From Methylotenera sp. (GTDB lineage Bacteria > Pseudomonadota > Gammaproteobacteria > Burkholderiales > Methylophilaceae), in contig JABFRQ010000001.1 in NCBI GenBank assembly GCA_013141075.1, forward strand, positions 434,001 through 498,000: a DNA stretch of 64,000 bases. Direction: 5' to 3'. The notes under the pieces were generated by a model. That model was not told the DNA's origin and searched no databases. It saw nothing but the letters and a program-made list of their open reading frames with translations. Both the position numbers and the translations under genes were made by a program. Positions 37,255 to 46,069 of this stretch are shown here, piece after piece (position 1 is the first letter of the stretch; each line of letters begins with the position of its first letter).

Positions 37255-37365
37255 AACCCTAGCAATACATGTGCATATTTAAGCATATGTAAATGATTAT
37301 AAATGCATCTTATTGATTATTTACATTATAATGCCAACCTTTACGTTAGCCATAGTTATCTTCCA

Positions 37366-37746
37366 ATGCAAAGAACCATGCTTAAATCTAAGCTGCACCG
37401 CGTGCATGTGACGCACAGCGAGCTTCATTATGAAGGAAGTTGCGCTATAGATGAAACCTTGCTTGAAGCCGCCAATATTTGCGAATACGAACAAATTCAC
37501 ATTTACAACGTGACCAATGGCGAGCGTTTTAGCACTTACGCCATTCTTGGCGAGCGTAATTCAGGCATTATTTCTGTTAATGGCGCAGCTGCACATAAAG
37601 CAGCGCCTAATGATATTTTGATTATCGCTAGTTATGCCCAATATTTTGAAGCTGAACTTGAGAATTTCAGCCCCCAACTCGTGTATGTGGATGAACAAAA
37701 CCGCATACAATCTCAACGCAATAAAATTCCAGCACAGGCCGCATAA
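37366..37746 (+). CDS. panD: Aspartate 1-decarboxylase
   Basis: 126 residues from the ATG at 37366 ([17 protein letters not shown]). The self-cleavage site is HYEG-SCAID, between Gly24 and Ser25, giving the pyruvoyl group; NGAAAHK is also conserved. It makes beta-alanine for PanC. rsfS starts directly at the stop codon. Confidence 0.96.
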   Translation: MQRTMLKSKLHRVHVTHSELHYEGSCAIDETLLEAANICEYEQIHIYNVTNGERFSTYAILGERNSGIISVNGAAAHKAAPNDILIIASYAQYFEAELENFSPQLVYVDEQNRIQSQRNKIPAQAA

Positions 37747-38166
37747 ATGACACAACAATTAGATAACCCCAGCACTGCAAACACCACCAAAGGTGATGCA
37801 GCCTATTTAGAAACCATGAAAACCGCAGTAGTTGATGCTATTGAAGACATTAAAGGTTTCGATATTACGGTGATGGACGTGCGCAAGCTCACCACCATGA
37901 CCAGCTATATGATAGTCGCATCTGCCACATCAAGCCGCCAAGCTAAAGCGATAGCAGACAACGTACGCACAGTACTTAAAGAAAAAAATTACCCGATACG
38001 CGGCACTGAAGGTGAAGATGCGGGCGAGTGGGTACTGGTAGATTTAGGCGATATTGTGGTGCATATTATGGTGCCAACCACCCGCGCTTACTACAACTTA
38101 GAGCAATTATGGGGCGAGACTGAAGGTCGAAGAGGTCACATCAAATCAGAAAGTGGCGAGGCTTAA
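37747..38166 (+). CDS. rsfS: Ribosomal silencing factor RsfS
   Basis: 139 residues. DAIEDIKGFDITVMDVRKLTTMTSYMIVASATSSRQAKAIADNV and EGEDAGEWVLVDLGDIVVHIM are the RsfS (Iojap) signatures. It binds L14 and blocks subunit joining when nutrients are low. It directly follows panD, and rlmH follows after 43 bases, the usual order. Confidence 0.96.
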   Translation: MTQQLDNPSTANTTKGDAAYLETMKTAVVDAIEDIKGFDITVMDVRKLTTMTSYMIVASATSSRQAKAIADNVRTVLKEKNYPIRGTEGEDAGEWVLVDLGDIVVHIMVPTTRAYYNLEQLWGETEGRRGHIKSESGEA

Positions 38167-38209
38167 AATCTCCGTGGGCATTAAGGCCGAATAATACAAC
38201 TCTACGCGA

Positions 38210-38677
38210 ATGAAACTGCGCATCATCTCCGTAGGCCACAAAATGCCAAGTTGGGTAGAAACCGCATGCGCCGAATACACCAAGCGCATGCCGCGCGAAG
38301 CCAGCGTTGAAATTATCGAAATCAAGCCCGAAAAACGCGCGGCTGGCAACAATACAGAAAATATTCAACTCATTGAAGCCAAAAGAATTTTAGAGGCTAT
38401 AGGCAAAGATTATTGCATTGCTTTAGATGAGCGCGGGCAAGAAGTTACCACACTACAGCTGGCAGATAAGTTTAAAGATTGGCAAGCATCTGGTCGCGAT
38501 GTTGCGCTAGTTATCGGTGGTGCTGATGGCTTGCATACTAGCGTGAAGCAAAAATCTGAGTGGCTTTGGGGTTTATCAAAACTCACTTTACCGCATGCTT
38601 TTGTGCGCGTTTTGTTGTGCGAGCAACTTTATCGCGCGCACTCGGTCATTACCAATCATCCCTATCACCGCGAGTAA
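38210..38677 (+). CDS. rlmH: 23S rRNA pseudouridine-1915 N3-methyltransferase
   Basis: 155 residues, SPOUT fold. VIGGADGLHTSVKQKSEWLWGLSKLTLPHAFVRVLLCEQLYRAHSVITNHPYHRE is the knot region and C terminus. It methylates pseudouridine 1915 in helix 69. The photolyase gene begins 2 bases after its stop. Confidence 0.97.
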   Translation: MKLRIISVGHKMPSWVETACAEYTKRMPREASVEIIEIKPEKRAAGNNTENIQLIEAKRILEAIGKDYCIALDERGQEVTTLQLADKFKDWQASGRDVALVIGGADGLHTSVKQKSEWLWGLSKLTLPHAFVRVLLCEQLYRAHSVITNHPYHRE

Positions 38678-38679
38678 TC

Positions 38680-40152
38680 ATGCCTTTAGCGCCTCAAAAA
38701 TCAAACGTAAACGCTTTAGTTTGGTTTAGACGAGATTTACGTGATTACGACCATGCGGCGCTCTACCACGCGCTTAAAATCTCAACCCAAGTGCTTTGCG
38801 TATTTGTGTTTGATACCGACATTCTTGACCAACTTAGCGACAAGGCCGACCGCCGTGTAGAATTTATTTGGGAAAGTGTGCGTGAACTCAAAACTGCGCT
38901 ACAAGCCAAAGGTGGCGATTTAATAGTGTTACACGGCAGTGCACGCAAGCATATTCCAGCCATTGCCCTGCAAGCCAATATCCATGCGGTGTTTGCAAAC
39001 CATGATTATGAACCAAATGCCAATGCGCGCGATGCAGAAGTAGCCGTAACATTAGCCAAACACAACATTGCATTTCATCATTATAAAGACCATGTAATTT
39101 TTGAAAGAGACGAAGTGCTCAACCTCGCGGGCAAGCCTTACGGCGTGTTTACGCCATATAAAAATAAATGGCTGCAAACGGTGAATGATTTTTATGTGCA
39201 GCCTTACCCAGTGGATGCGTACATTCACAATTTAGCGCAAACACTGTCGAGTGAATTGCCCAGCCTTGAAAGTTTAGGCTTTGTACGCACCAACTTAGCA
39301 AACATGCGGATTCCCACGGGCATGCATGGTGGCTTGCAGTTGTTTGAAGATTTTGAAAATCGTATAGAAAAATACAAAGATGCACGAGATTTTCCTGCGA
39401 TTAAAGGCGTTTCTTATCTTTCAGTGCATTTGCGCTTTGGCACGGTTTCTATACGGCATTTAGCAAGGCACGCCAGAAGCCGCGCCAATACTGGCTCGCA
39501 GAGCATTGGGGCGCAGACATGGCTTAACGAGCTGATTTGGCGTGATTTTTATGCGCAGATTTTGCATCACAACCCGCAAGTAGCTTTTGGCAAAGCCTTC
39601 AAAGCGGAGTTTGAAAGCCTTCCTTTTCCAAATAGCCCAGCCTTATTTCAAGCATGGTGTGATGGCAAAACGGGCTATCCACTGGTAGACGCTGCCATGC
39701 GCCAGATCAACCAAACAGGCTTTATGCATAACCGTTTGCGTATGGTGGCTGCGAGCTTTTTAGTGAAAGATTTGCTGGTAGATTGGCGCTGGGGTGAACG
39801 CTATTTTGCCGAAAAACTCATTGATTTTGACCTAAGCGCTAATAACGGCGGCTGGCAATGGGCGGCCAGCACAGGCTGCGATGCACAGCCGTGGTTTCGC
39901 ATTTTCAACCCCATTACCCAAAGTGAGCGCTTTGATGCACAAGGTAAATTCATCCGCAAATATCTGCCTGAACTCGCCCAATGCAACGATAGAGAAATTC
40001 ACGCGCCTTGGCTAATTCCACCTTTACGCTTGCAAGCTTTAAATTTAACGCTTGGCAGTGATTACCCGCTTCCAGTTGTGGATCACGCAAGCCAGCGCAC
40101 ACTTGCACTTGCGCTTTATAAAAACGCATCCACCAAAATTGAATTCTTTTAA
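38680..40152 (+). CDS. phrB: Deoxyribodipyrimidine photolyase
   Basis: 490 residues from the ATG at 38680. The antenna-binding N-terminal domain (VWFRRDLRDYDHAAL) is followed by the FAD domain: TWLNELIWRDFYAQIL, TGYPLVDAAMRQINQTGFMHNRLRMVAASFLVKDLL and NNGGWQWAASTGCDAQPWFRIFNP. It uses light to repair cyclobutane pyrimidine dimers. The coding sequence contains two copies of the CTGCGAGCC-type repeat (38964-38989 and 39488-39508), the first coding for A96-A103 and the second for the loop N270-I276. Confidence 0.96.
   Translation: MPLAPQKSNVNALVWFRRDLRDYDHAALYHALKISTQVLCVFVFDTDILDQLSDKADRRVEFIWESVRELKTALQAKGGDLIVLHGSARKHIPAIALQANIHAVFANHDYEPNANARDAEVAVTLAKHNIAFHHYKDHVIFERDEVLNLAGKPYGVFTPYKNKWLQTVNDFYVQPYPVDAYIHNLAQTLSSELPSLESLGFVRTNLANMRIPTGMHGGLQLFEDFENRIEKYKDARDFPAIKGVSYLSVHLRFGTVSIRHLARHARSRANTGSQSIGAQTWLNELIWRDFYAQILHHNPQVAFGKAFKAEFESLPFPNSPALFQAWCDGKTGYPLVDAAMRQINQTGFMHNRLRMVAASFLVKDLLVDWRWGERYFAEKLIDFDLSANNGGWQWAASTGCDAQPWFRIFNPITQSERFDAQGKFIRKYLPELAQCNDREIHAPWLIPPLRLQALNLTLGSDYPLPVVDHASQRTLALALYKNASTKIEFF
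38964..38989. repeat. CTGCGAGCC-family repeat inside phrB (forward copy)
   Basis: Matches intergenic copy A (3168-3193) at 25 of 26 positions (TGCCCTGC, A for G, then AGCCAATATCCATGCGG). It is read in frame as A96-L-Q-A-N-I-H-A103. Confidence 0.8.
39488..39508. repeat. CTGCGAGCC-family repeat inside phrB (reverse copy)
   Basis: ATACTGGCTCGCAGAGCATTG matches the reverse arms of intergenic copies (ATATTGGCTCGCAG, GGCATTG) with 2 differences over 21 bases. It is read as N-T-G-S-Q-S-I, in a variable loop before TWLNELIWR. Confidence 0.65.
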
Positions 40153-40197
40153 ATAATTCATATGTAATATGTCTTATACAAGACTTAAATTTCGATA

Positions 40198-40321
40198 TAT
40201 AATATCACCAATGCAACATTGTTAATGTTGTGCTGTTTTACTCAAGTGCTAAGAGTTAAACGCGTTTTACCCAAAACAAGCATTTATAAGCGCATTACCC
40301 TTGCGCAATTAAAATGCTTGT
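40198..40321 (+). promoter_or_regulatory. fba promoter and structured leader
   Basis: A TATAAT -10 at 40198-40203 with a weak -35. It would give a leader of about 170 bases. The leader carries a hairpin CAACATT-GTT-AATGTTG (40214-40230) and a nested one: ACAAGCATTT (40276-40285) with AAATGCTTGT (40312-40321), enclosing GCGCA/TGCGC (40290-40306). No known riboswitch was recognised. Confidence 0.45.
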
Positions 40322-40383
40322 GAACCAAGGCCTTACAAGGATTGCAATAAACCGTCAGCTTTTTAATTATTTGAGAATACATC

Positions 40384-41448
40384 ATGGCACTCGTATCATT
40401 ACGTCAATTACTAGACCACGCCGCTGAGCACGATTACGGCATCGCCGCATTCAACGTGAACAATATGGAGCAGGTGCGCGCCATTATGCTGGCCGCCAAT
40501 GAAACCAATAGCCCAGTGATTTTGCAAGGCTCTGCGGGCGCGCGAAAATATGCAGGCGAGGCTTTTTTGCGGCATCTAGTACTTGCAGCCATTGAAACTT
40601 ACCCGCATATTCCCGTAGTCATGCATCAAGATCACGGCCAATCGCCCTCGGTTTGCATTCAAGCCATGCGCTCAGGTTTTTCTAGCGTAATGATGGACGG
40701 CTCGCTGATGGAGGACGCCAAAACACCATCGAGCTACCAATATAATGTAGATGTCACCAAAAAAATAGTTGAAGTCGCACATGCGATTGGCGTATCGGTT
40801 GAAGGCGAACTTGGCGTACTCGGCTCGCTAGAAACTGGTTTAGCGGGTGAAGAAGATGGCTCAGGCGCGGTGGGCGTATTAAGTCATGCGCAAATGCTAA
40901 CTGACCCTGAAGAGGCCGCGGATTTTGTGCGCCAAACAGGCGTAGATGCGTTGGCGATTGCCATTGGCACCTCGCACGGCGCATATAAATTCACCAAACC
41001 ACCCACAGGTAAAACGCTGGCAATTAGCCGCATTAAAGAAATTCACGAACGGATTCCTAACACGCATTTGGTCATGCACGGCTCATCATCCGTGCCACAA
41101 GAATGGCTGAAAATCATCAACGAATACGGCGGCGACATGGGCGAAACCTACGGCGTGCCTGTAGAAGAAATTGTAGAAGGCATTAAATACGGTGTGCGTA
41201 AAATCAACATTGATACCGATTTGCGCATGGCCACAGCTGGCGCGGTGCGGCAATATTTAGATAAAAATAAAAAAGATTTTGACCCGCGCAAGTTTTTAAA
41301 TGCCGCCACCATTGCCATGCAAGCCATATGCAAAGCGCGTTACGAGGCATTTGGCTCTGCGGGTCATGCCAGCAACATTAAACCGATTTCGTGCGAAACC
41401 ATGGCAGAGCGTTACAAAGCTGGCGAATTGCGAGCAGTTGTAAAATAA
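40384..41448 (+). CDS. fba: Class II fructose-bisphosphate aldolase
   Basis: 354 residues, class IIB type. [18 protein letters not shown] (zinc His), [34 protein letters not shown] and [11 protein letters not shown] are the zinc and phosphate motifs. It interconverts fructose 1,6-bisphosphate and triose phosphates, and also serves sugar-phosphate rearrangement in ribulose monophosphate methylotrophs. tpiA and fbp follow nearby. Confidence 0.97.
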   Translation: MALVSLRQLLDHAAEHDYGIAAFNVNNMEQVRAIMLAANETNSPVILQGSAGARKYAGEAFLRHLVLAAIETYPHIPVVMHQDHGQSPSVCIQAMRSGFSSVMMDGSLMEDAKTPSSYQYNVDVTKKIVEVAHAIGVSVEGELGVLGSLETGLAGEEDGSGAVGVLSHAQMLTDPEEAADFVRQTGVDALAIAIGTSHGAYKFTKPPTGKTLAISRIKEIHERIPNTHLVMHGSSSVPQEWLKIINEYGGDMGETYGVPVEEIVEGIKYGVRKINIDTDLRMATAGAVRQYLDKNKKDFDPRKFLNAATIAMQAICKARYEAFGSAGHASNIKPISCETMAERYKAGELRAVVK

Positions 41449-41470
41449 AGACATTACAAAAATACACCTC

Positions 41471-41548
41471 GTCATTGCGAGCGTAGCGTGGCAATCTAAC
41501 TCACATCAATTTAACTTCTTTAGATTGCCACGCTACGCTCGCAATGAC
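41471..41548. repeat. 29-bp perfect inverted repeat with TTGCGAGCG arms
   Basis: GTCATTGCGAGCGTAGCGTGGCAATCTAA-type arm (41471-41499) and its exact complement (41520-41548) are separated by 20 bases. One arm recurs at 53766-53794 with 4 differences. Possible MITE-like or terminator function between fba and tpiA. Confidence 0.8.
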
Positions 41549-41597
41549 AGATAGTTGGTAAGCTTTTTGCCATAGAATAAATACTAAGGAAAGAACT

Positions 41598-42365
41598 ATG
41601 CGTCGTAAATTAGTAGTGGGTAATTGGAAAATGCACGGTGATTTAAAAAGCAACCAAACCCTGCTTGAAAGCATTACCAATGGTTTGCAAAATTTAAAAA
41701 ATGCCGATTACGTAGTGTGCGTGCCAAACCCTTACCTATTTCAAGCGCGCGAGCTACTGACTAATACCAACGTGGCTTGGGGCGGACAAAACGTAAATCA
41801 GCATGAGCAAGGCGCGTTTACTGGCGCCGTAGCGCCACATATGCTGTCTGACCTTGGTTGCCAATTTGTGCTACTCGGCCACTCCGAGCGACGTGTGTTG
41901 TTTCATGAAACCAACCTAACCGCCGCCGCAAGGTTTGATGCCAGCATTAAGGCAGGTCTAACGCCAGTGCTGTGCGTGGGCGAAACACTGGCAGAGCATG
42001 AAGCGGGCTTAACCGAAGTGATTGTCGCCAGCCAAATGGATGCAGTCATGGCCACACTAAGCGATGAAGATTTTGCTGCAGCCATGCAAGTTAATATGGT
42101 GTTTGCCTACGAACCCGTTTGGGCGGTCGGCACAGGCAAAACCGCCTCACCAGAGCAAGCGCAAACCGTGCATGAGTTTATTCGTAACCGCATCGCACGC
42201 CGCAATAGTGATGCGGCCGCGCATGTACGCATTATTTACGGTGGCAGCATTAAAGCCAACAATGCAAAACAGTTATTTGCCATGCCTGATGTAGATGGCG
42301 GCTTGGTGGGTGGCGCATCATTAGATGCGGATGAGTTTATTGAGATTTGTAGGCTAGCGAATTAG
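41598..42365 (+). CDS. tpiA: Triose-phosphate isomerase
   Basis: 255 residues. GNWKMHG, LLGHSERR (catalytic His), VFAYEPVWAVGTGK (catalytic Glu) and IIYGGSIKANN are present. It interconverts dihydroxyacetone phosphate and glyceraldehyde 3-phosphate. It follows fba after a repeat-bearing spacer. Confidence 0.98.
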   Translation: MRRKLVVGNWKMHGDLKSNQTLLESITNGLQNLKNADYVVCVPNPYLFQARELLTNTNVAWGGQNVNQHEQGAFTGAVAPHMLSDLGCQFVLLGHSERRVLFHETNLTAAARFDASIKAGLTPVLCVGETLAEHEAGLTEVIVASQMDAVMATLSDEDFAAAMQVNMVFAYEPVWAVGTGKTASPEQAQTVHEFIRNRIARRNSDAAAHVRIIYGGSIKANNAKQLFAMPDVDGGLVGGASLDADEFIEICRLAN

Positions 42366-42385
42366 TTTTAACATAGGCTTAAGAT

Positions 42386-42428
42386 CAATGCCCTGCGAGC
42401 CAACACCAGAGCGGCTCTCAGGGCATTG
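42386..42428. repeat. Palindromic repeat, CTGCGAGCC family (copy F)
   Basis: CAATGCCCTGCGAGCC (42386-42401) pairs with GGCTCTCAGGGCATTG (42413-42428); a T-run and CTCGCGAG tail follow, as in copy B. It lies between convergent tpiA and fbp and looks like a terminator. Confidence 0.8.
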
Positions 42429-42462
42429 TTTTTTTCTCGCGAGTTTTTGCACCCACTCTAAA

Positions 42463-43467
42463 TCATTTCCGCTTTGACTTAACTTGATGATACGCCGCAA
42501 TCCGCTCCACTTCTTTTTTACAGCCCATCATCACAGGTATACGCGCATGTATTCCGTTGGGTTTAACTTCTAAAATACGCTGCAAACCAGTGGTGGCGGC
42601 ACCGCCAGCTTGTTCAACTATAAAACTCATGGGGTTGGCTTCATACATTAAGCGCAATTTTCCGCTTTTTGATTTACTATCACTTGGGTACATAAACACG
42701 CCGCCGCGCACTAAAATGCGGTGCACTTCTGCCACCATTGACGCCACCCAGCGCATGTTAAAGTCTTTCTTGCGGTCGCCTTCTTCACCTTGCAGGCACT
42801 CATCAATGTAGCGCTGAATCGGCTCGTTCCAAAAACGATAATTTGACATATTGATGGCAAATTCTTGTGTTTCTGCCGCAATACGCATATTGGGGTGCGT
42901 GAGGTAAAATTCGTTGGTTTTCACATCCAGCGTAAAACCATTTACGCCGTTGCCAGTGGTGAGCACAAACATGGTAGATGTGCCGTACAAAGCATAGCCA
43001 GCGCAGATTTGCTCTGTGCCTAGCTGCAAAAAGTCAGCTAATTCTGGCTGATTATTAGGCGATTTTAAAATAGAAAATATCGTGCCAACTGAAATATTCA
43101 CATTCACATTTGATGAGCCATCAAGCGGATCAAACATCAGCAAATATTGGCCGTGTTGGCGGGTTTTTTCAGCAAGTGCAACGGGCGCATCTACTTCTTC
43201 AGATACCATTCCTGCCACCAAGCCGCTTTGCAGCGCGGCTTCAACAAAAATATCGTTGCTAATCACATCTAGCGCTTTTTGCACCTCGCCCTGCACATTT
43301 TCGCTAGCCAAGCTGCCCATATTGCCCGCCAGCGCGCCAGCATCAATCGCCACCGCTATTTTTTTACATGCGCTAATCACATCGCCAAGCATGGCATTTA
43401 ACGCAACGCCATGCTCACCCTGAATGTGCTGCGATAGAAATTCGGTAATATTGATAGGATTTTTCAT
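42463..43467 (-). CDS. fbp: Fructose-1,6-bisphosphatase class I
   Basis: 334 residues from the ATG at 43467 (MKNPINITEF). The metal/phosphatase site YLLMFDPLDGSSNVNVNISVGTIFSI and GKLRLMYEANPMSFIVEQAGG are diagnostic. It makes fructose 6-phosphate. With fba and tpiA it gives the gluconeogenic and formaldehyde-assimilation sugar-phosphate steps. Convergent with tpiA. Confidence 0.97.
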   Translation of the reverse strand: MKNPINITEFLSQHIQGEHGVALNAMLGDVISACKKIAVAIDAGALAGNMGSLASENVQGEVQKALDVISNDIFVEAALQSGLVAGMVSEEVDAPVALAEKTRQHGQYLLMFDPLDGSSNVNVNISVGTIFSILKSPNNQPELADFLQLGTEQICAGYALYGTSTMFVLTTGNGVNGFTLDVKTNEFYLTHPNMRIAAETQEFAINMSNYRFWNEPIQRYIDECLQGEEGDRKKDFNMRWVASMVAEVHRILVRGGVFMYPSDSKSKSGKLRLMYEANPMSFIVEQAGGAATTGLQRILEVKPNGIHARIPVMMGCKKEVERIAAYHQVKSKRK

Positions 43468-43673
43468 GTGATATTCTCTGCGAGTAAGCAATAAAACACT
43501 CATCATAAAGGCATTTTAAGCAATCACAAAACACTATATTGCTAGACAATAGGCCGAGTCTGCGTTAAAGTTGTATTAGGTTTTTCCGTTAAAAATTGTA
43601 AAGCTGCTTGGCAAAAGTACTTAAGAACAAAAACAATACATAACGTTTGAAAAATAATCATTCGGGGTTTTAA

Positions 43674-44453
43674 ATGCGCGGCAATATTACAAATTTATAT
43701 AAAATAAGCTACAAAACAACCATTGTTATCATTGGGTTGCTTTCATTCGCCATGCTTTCTGGCTGCGCCACACAAGGCAATAAAGACCCACTTGAAGGCT
43801 TAAATCGTGGTGTTTATAAACTCAACGATGTAACCGATAAAATTCTGATTAAACCCGTAGCCAAGGCATACAAAGCAGTTACACCTTCACCAATCCGTAC
43901 TGGCTTTAACAACTTTTTCACCAATTTAGGCTCAATCACCACTGTTTTAAACGATTTACTTCAATTTAAATTCGCCAACGCGTTTACCGATGCTGGCCGC
44001 TTTATGATTAACAGTACTTTCGGCATTGCTGGCTTTATTGATGTAGCGGGCAGGGATAAAATTCCATTGCGCAAAGAAGATTTCGGCCAAACTTTAGGGC
44101 ATTGGGGTGTCGGCAATGGGCCATATATTGTTTTGCCGCTAGTTGGGCCATCTAGCCTGCGTGACGCCACTGGCCTAGCATTTGACTCATTCACTACCGA
44201 CCCAATTGCTTACCCAAGAAACATTGGCGAAATTAGATTAGCCAATCAATTACGTGTGGCACAAATTATAGATAAACGCACAGAGCTACTCACCGCAACA
44301 GATTTAGTAGATGAAGCATCGCTAGACCCTTACGCCTTTACCCGTGATGCTTATTTACAGAGACGCGCAAGCCAAGTGCAAGATGGTTTAGTACCAAAAG
44401 AATTTATTAAAGATGACTTTGAAGATATTGATGCTGAGACAAAAGTAAAATAA
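43674..44453 (+). CDS. mlaA: MlaA (VacJ) outer-membrane lipoprotein of phospholipid transport
   Basis: 259 residues. Lipobox LSGC (Cys34 region) follows a hydrophobic signal; DPLEGLNRGVYKLNDVTDKILIKPVAKAYK and FGQTLGHWGVGNGPYIVLPLVGPSSLRD are the MlaA signatures. It removes misplaced phospholipids from the outer leaflet with the Mla system, whose other genes are not in the window. Confidence 0.95.
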   Translation: MRGNITNLYKISYKTTIVIIGLLSFAMLSGCATQGNKDPLEGLNRGVYKLNDVTDKILIKPVAKAYKAVTPSPIRTGFNNFFTNLGSITTVLNDLLQFKFANAFTDAGRFMINSTFGIAGFIDVAGRDKIPLRKEDFGQTLGHWGVGNGPYIVLPLVGPSSLRDATGLAFDSFTTDPIAYPRNIGEIRLANQLRVAQIIDKRTELLTATDLVDEASLDPYAFTRDAYLQRRASQVQDGLVPKEFIKDDFEDIDAETKVK

Positions 44454-44470
44454 GGCATGTAAATTTACCC

Positions 44471-44502
44471 ATAAAAAAGCCCGCAATAGCGGGCTTTTTT
44501 AT
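44471..44502. terminator. Intrinsic terminator between mlaA and pmbA
   Basis: 14-bp stem (44471-44484 with 44489-44502), loop AATA, GC core GCCCGC/GCGGGC flanked by A and T runs, so it serves both converging genes. Confidence 0.9.
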
Positions 44503-44517
44503 GAGTGTCAGTGTTAT

Positions 44518-45864
44518 TTACTCCGCCGCAATTGTCATACGCTCGAGCAAAATAGAGCCTACTTGTTTTGAACCTTGCACCAGCACATCGTTACCAATCG
44601 CAACAATGCCTTTAAGCATATCAGCCATATTGCTGGCGATAGTAATTTCTTCTACTGGGTGAATAATTACGCCATTTTCAACCCAAAATCCTGCAGCACC
44701 GCGTGAATAATCACCCGTGACCATATTCAAGCCTCGGCCTAACAACTCTGTTACTAGTAAGCCTGTACTCATTTGTTTAAGCATGCCCGCAAAATCATGC
44801 TCGCCAGATTTTACAATTAAATTATGGTTTCCGCCCGCGTTGCCAGTGGTCTGCAAGCCCAATTTACGTGCAGAATAACTGCCCAGTACATAACCTTGCA
44901 ATACACCATCTTTCACTAGCTGGCGTGCGTTTGTGGCTACGCCTTCATTATCAAACGGGCTGCTTGCTAAGCCTTTTTTAAGGTGCGGCTCTTCAAAAAT
45001 ATTCAATAATGGGCTAGCGATTTGCGTGCCTAAACTATCTAACAAAAATGAAGATTTACGATATAAACTGCCGCCAGAAATCGCGCCAATGAGCGATGAA
45101 ATCAAGCCGCTGGCTAAGGCTGCTTCAAACAACACAGGCGCTTGGCAAGTTTTAATTTTGCGCGAATTTAAACGGCGGATAGTGCGCTCACCTGCGATTT
45201 TTCCAATTTCCGCCGTGTTTTGTAAATCCGCCGCTGCACGTGCAGTGCTATACCAATAATCGCGCTGCATGCTATCGCCCGCCTCGGCAATTACCGAGCA
45301 ACTCACACCATGCCGCGAGCTTGGGTAGCCGCCTGTAAAGCCGTGGCTATTGCTGTATGCAAAATAACCTTCACTAGCTGAAACGCTTGCGCCTTCAGAG
45401 TTGGTAATGCGCGTATCTACCGCCAAAGCCGCCGCTTCACACGCTTTAGCAATTTCAATGGCTTCATCTACCGAAATATTCCACGGGTGATGCAAATCTA
45501 AATCTGAAATAGTTTTAGCCATTAAATTAGCATCTGCCAAGCCACAGAACTCATCTTTTGCGGTGTATTTGGCAATATTACATGCTGCTAAAACCGTGTC
45601 TTTAAGCGCTTGTGGGCTTAAATCAGACGTGCTGGCATGGCCTTTTTGCTGCCCAAAATACACGGTGACCGACATGCCTTTATCGCGGTTATATTCAATA
45701 GTCTCAGTTTCACCAAGCCGTACAGAAACATTCTGCCCAATACTCAAGCTCACCTCGGCCTCGGCCGCGCTTGCTCCGTTGGCCTTTGCTGTTTTAAGCA
45801 CGTCTTCAGACATTTGCTTAATTGCATCAAAAGAGTAACTAAATTTTGAATCTGAATCTGTCAT
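44518..45864 (-). CDS. pmbA: Metallopeptidase PmbA (TldE)
   Basis: 448 residues. SVRLGETETIEYNRDKGMSVTVYFGQQKGHASTSDLS and a C-terminal beta-rich domain are typical. The TldE subunit lacks the HExxH of its partner TldD; together they degrade peptides such as CcdA or microcin precursor. No tldD gene is nearby. It diverges from yjgA. Confidence 0.93.
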   Translation of the reverse strand: MTDSDSKFSYSFDAIKQMSEDVLKTAKANGASAAEAEVSLSIGQNVSVRLGETETIEYNRDKGMSVTVYFGQQKGHASTSDLSPQALKDTVLAACNIAKYTAKDEFCGLADANLMAKTISDLDLHHPWNISVDEAIEIAKACEAAALAVDTRITNSEGASVSASEGYFAYSNSHGFTGGYPSSRHGVSCSVIAEAGDSMQRDYWYSTARAAADLQNTAEIGKIAGERTIRRLNSRKIKTCQAPVLFEAALASGLISSLIGAISGGSLYRKSSFLLDSLGTQIASPLLNIFEEPHLKKGLASSPFDNEGVATNARQLVKDGVLQGYVLGSYSARKLGLQTTGNAGGNHNLIVKSGEHDFAGMLKQMSTGLLVTELLGRGLNMVTGDYSRGAAGFWVENGVIIHPVEEITIASNMADMLKGIVAIGNDVLVQGSKQVGSILLERMTIAAE

Positions 45865-45900
45865 TACAATTTATCTTTCATACACTAATAAATATTCAAA

Positions 45901-46041
45901 GGGTGCTTCTAATAATTCAAGTTTCTAAACTAGGCTAGGCGAGAGCAAAAAATTAAGACGCGGCATATATTTGATATGTAAGGAATAATTTTTTGCAAAC
46001 AACAACGCATAGTGACGAAAATTGAATTATTAGAAGTGCCC
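45901..46041. repeat. MITE-like palindromic element
   Basis: Terminal arms of 20 bases (45901-45920 and 46022-46041) are complementary at 18 of 20. Nested inside is GCAAAAAATTA (45945-45955) with TAATTTTTTGC (45986-45996) and a central CATATATTTGATATG. No coding content; no clear target duplication. Confidence 0.7.
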
Positions 46042-46069
46042 GAAACTAAGGCTGTTATAATACCGCAGT

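Noticed and set aside
40384..42365. CRISPR-like repeats
   Set aside because: The repeats near fba/tpiA are inverted pairs, not regularly spaced direct repeats.
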